DNA from: Bacteroidales bacterium
Lineage (GTDB): Bacteria; Bacteroidota; Bacteroidia; Bacteroidales; UBA4181
Length of the DNA stretch: 7,036 nt
Reading direction: 5' to 3'
Assembly (NCBI GenBank): GCA_031259205.1
Contig: JAIRLS010000003.1
Coordinates: forward strand, 1 to 7,036
Positions 6,660-7,036 of the stretch are shown in pieces; the stretch's first letter is position 1; the number at the start of each line of letters is the position of its first letter. The notes beneath the pieces were generated by a model. That model was not told where the DNA came from. It made no database searches and worked only from the letters and a program-made list of their open reading frames with translations. A program made the position numbers and the translations under genes.

Positions 6660-6863
6660 CGCTTAGCAACAAAATCTAAAATATACGTTGGTTTTAGCCA
6701 AGATACCCCCAGAGTTTATAATACAGATGAAGAACTTCGAGCCGACGGATTATTAAAAGAAGATTCCATTGCTTCTATTGCAGATTTGAGTTTTCCAACT
6801 TTTATTTCGGATTTGTTGCAAATCTATACCGACAGATTTGGAACAGGAAGATTTACCTGATAT
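6660..6863 (+). pseudogene. possible decayed plus-strand coding fragment, unidentified
   Basis: One plus-strand frame, from just after a TAA at 6657-6659 to the TGA ending at 6863, has no ATG but reads like protein: YVGFSQDTPRVYNTDEELRA, then DGLLKEDSIASIADLSFPTF. A neighbouring frame then continues as SIPTDLEQEDLPDIYPLRTG and LYLFDWRANAIRKLHCRK until a stop near 6926. Together they could be a frameshifted remnant of one gene, but the second part overlaps the minus-strand frame ending at 6824 and both cannot be genuine there. I do not recognise the family. It may be chance in AT-rich DNA. Confidence 0.2.
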
Positions 6864-7036
6864 TTATCCGCTAAGAACAGGTTTATATCTCTTTGATTGG
6901 AGAGCGAACGCAATTCGCAAACTTCATTGCAGGAAAATTCGGGAATAGTGAATTTTTCAATAAAATTTTTCTGATAACAAGGATAACCGCCTTCAATCGA
7001 AACGCTTGTCCGGCTTATATAATAGTGCATGATTTC
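6824..7036 (-). CDS. C-terminal end of an unfinished minus-strand protein, possibly a TaqI/Eco57I-like restriction-modification enzyme
   Basis: The frame is open from the right edge (Glu-Ile-Met, with ATG at 7030-7028) to TAG at 6824-6826, about 70 residues. Codon use looks like real coding sequence. The text SVSIEGGYPCYQKNFIEKFT followed by IPEF, and the closing DINLFLADKYQVNLP, remind me of the C-termini of type IIG/Eco57I-like methyltransferase-endonucleases. In those, a specificity domain ends with a short helix such as (I)NxFLxxKYxL. This is recall of a family style and not a demonstrated match. It points the same way as the PUL operon but is separated from it by 263 bp and a promoter, so it is unlikely to be part of it. 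An intact 68-residue protein starting at the internal ATG is the less likely alternative. Confidence 0.35.
   Translation of the reverse strand, partial: EIMHYYISRTSVSIEGGYPCYQKNFIEKFTIPEFSCNEVCELRSLSNQRDINLFLADKYQVNLPVPNLSV

Overview
The window is the left part of a polysaccharide-utilisation-type (PUL-like) operon from a Bacteroidetes bacterium, most likely an uncultured member of the Bacteroidales. The evidence is the minus-strand order ECF sigma factor, FecR-type anti-sigma factor, SusC/RagA TonB-dependent transporter, SusD-like lipoprotein. AT-rich leaders without Shine-Dalgarno sites and two matches to the Bacteroides promoter consensus TAnnTTTG agree with this. The species and the glycan substrate cannot be read from the sequence.

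Layout, following transcription from right to left. At 6824-7036 an unfinished minus-strand reading frame enters from the right edge; it may be the C-terminus of a restriction-modification enzyme. From 6561 to about 6823 there is an AT-rich spacer holding the sigma-gene promoter and a possible decayed plus-strand coding fragment. The sigma factor (5997-6560) and fecR (4942-5943) lie 53 bp apart and probably share one transcript. A 248-bp gap (4694-4941) separates fecR from susC. On the opposite strand it contains a promoter consensus followed about 50 bp later by a strong rho-independent terminator, which predicts a short antisense RNA of about 75 nt. susC occupies 1162-4693 and susD begins 19 bp after it, running off the left edge after 380 codons.

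The expected working model is transenvelope signalling. The SusC-SusD pair binds and imports a ligand, and the N-terminal STN domain of SusC contacts periplasmic FecR. FecR then releases the ECF sigma factor, which activates susCD.

The striking feature is that susC is broken in two independent ways as written. A run of 15 G (coding strand) at 4145-4159 throws the frame exactly between the signalling/carboxypeptidase-like N-terminal module and the TonB plug; 14 or 17 G would restore the frame. Further on there is a single in-frame TAG at 3517-3519 with uninterrupted SusC homology on both sides. The homopolymer could be a slipped-strand phase-variation switch or a sequencing artefact. The TAG looks like a point nonsense mutation, an error, or the start of gene decay.
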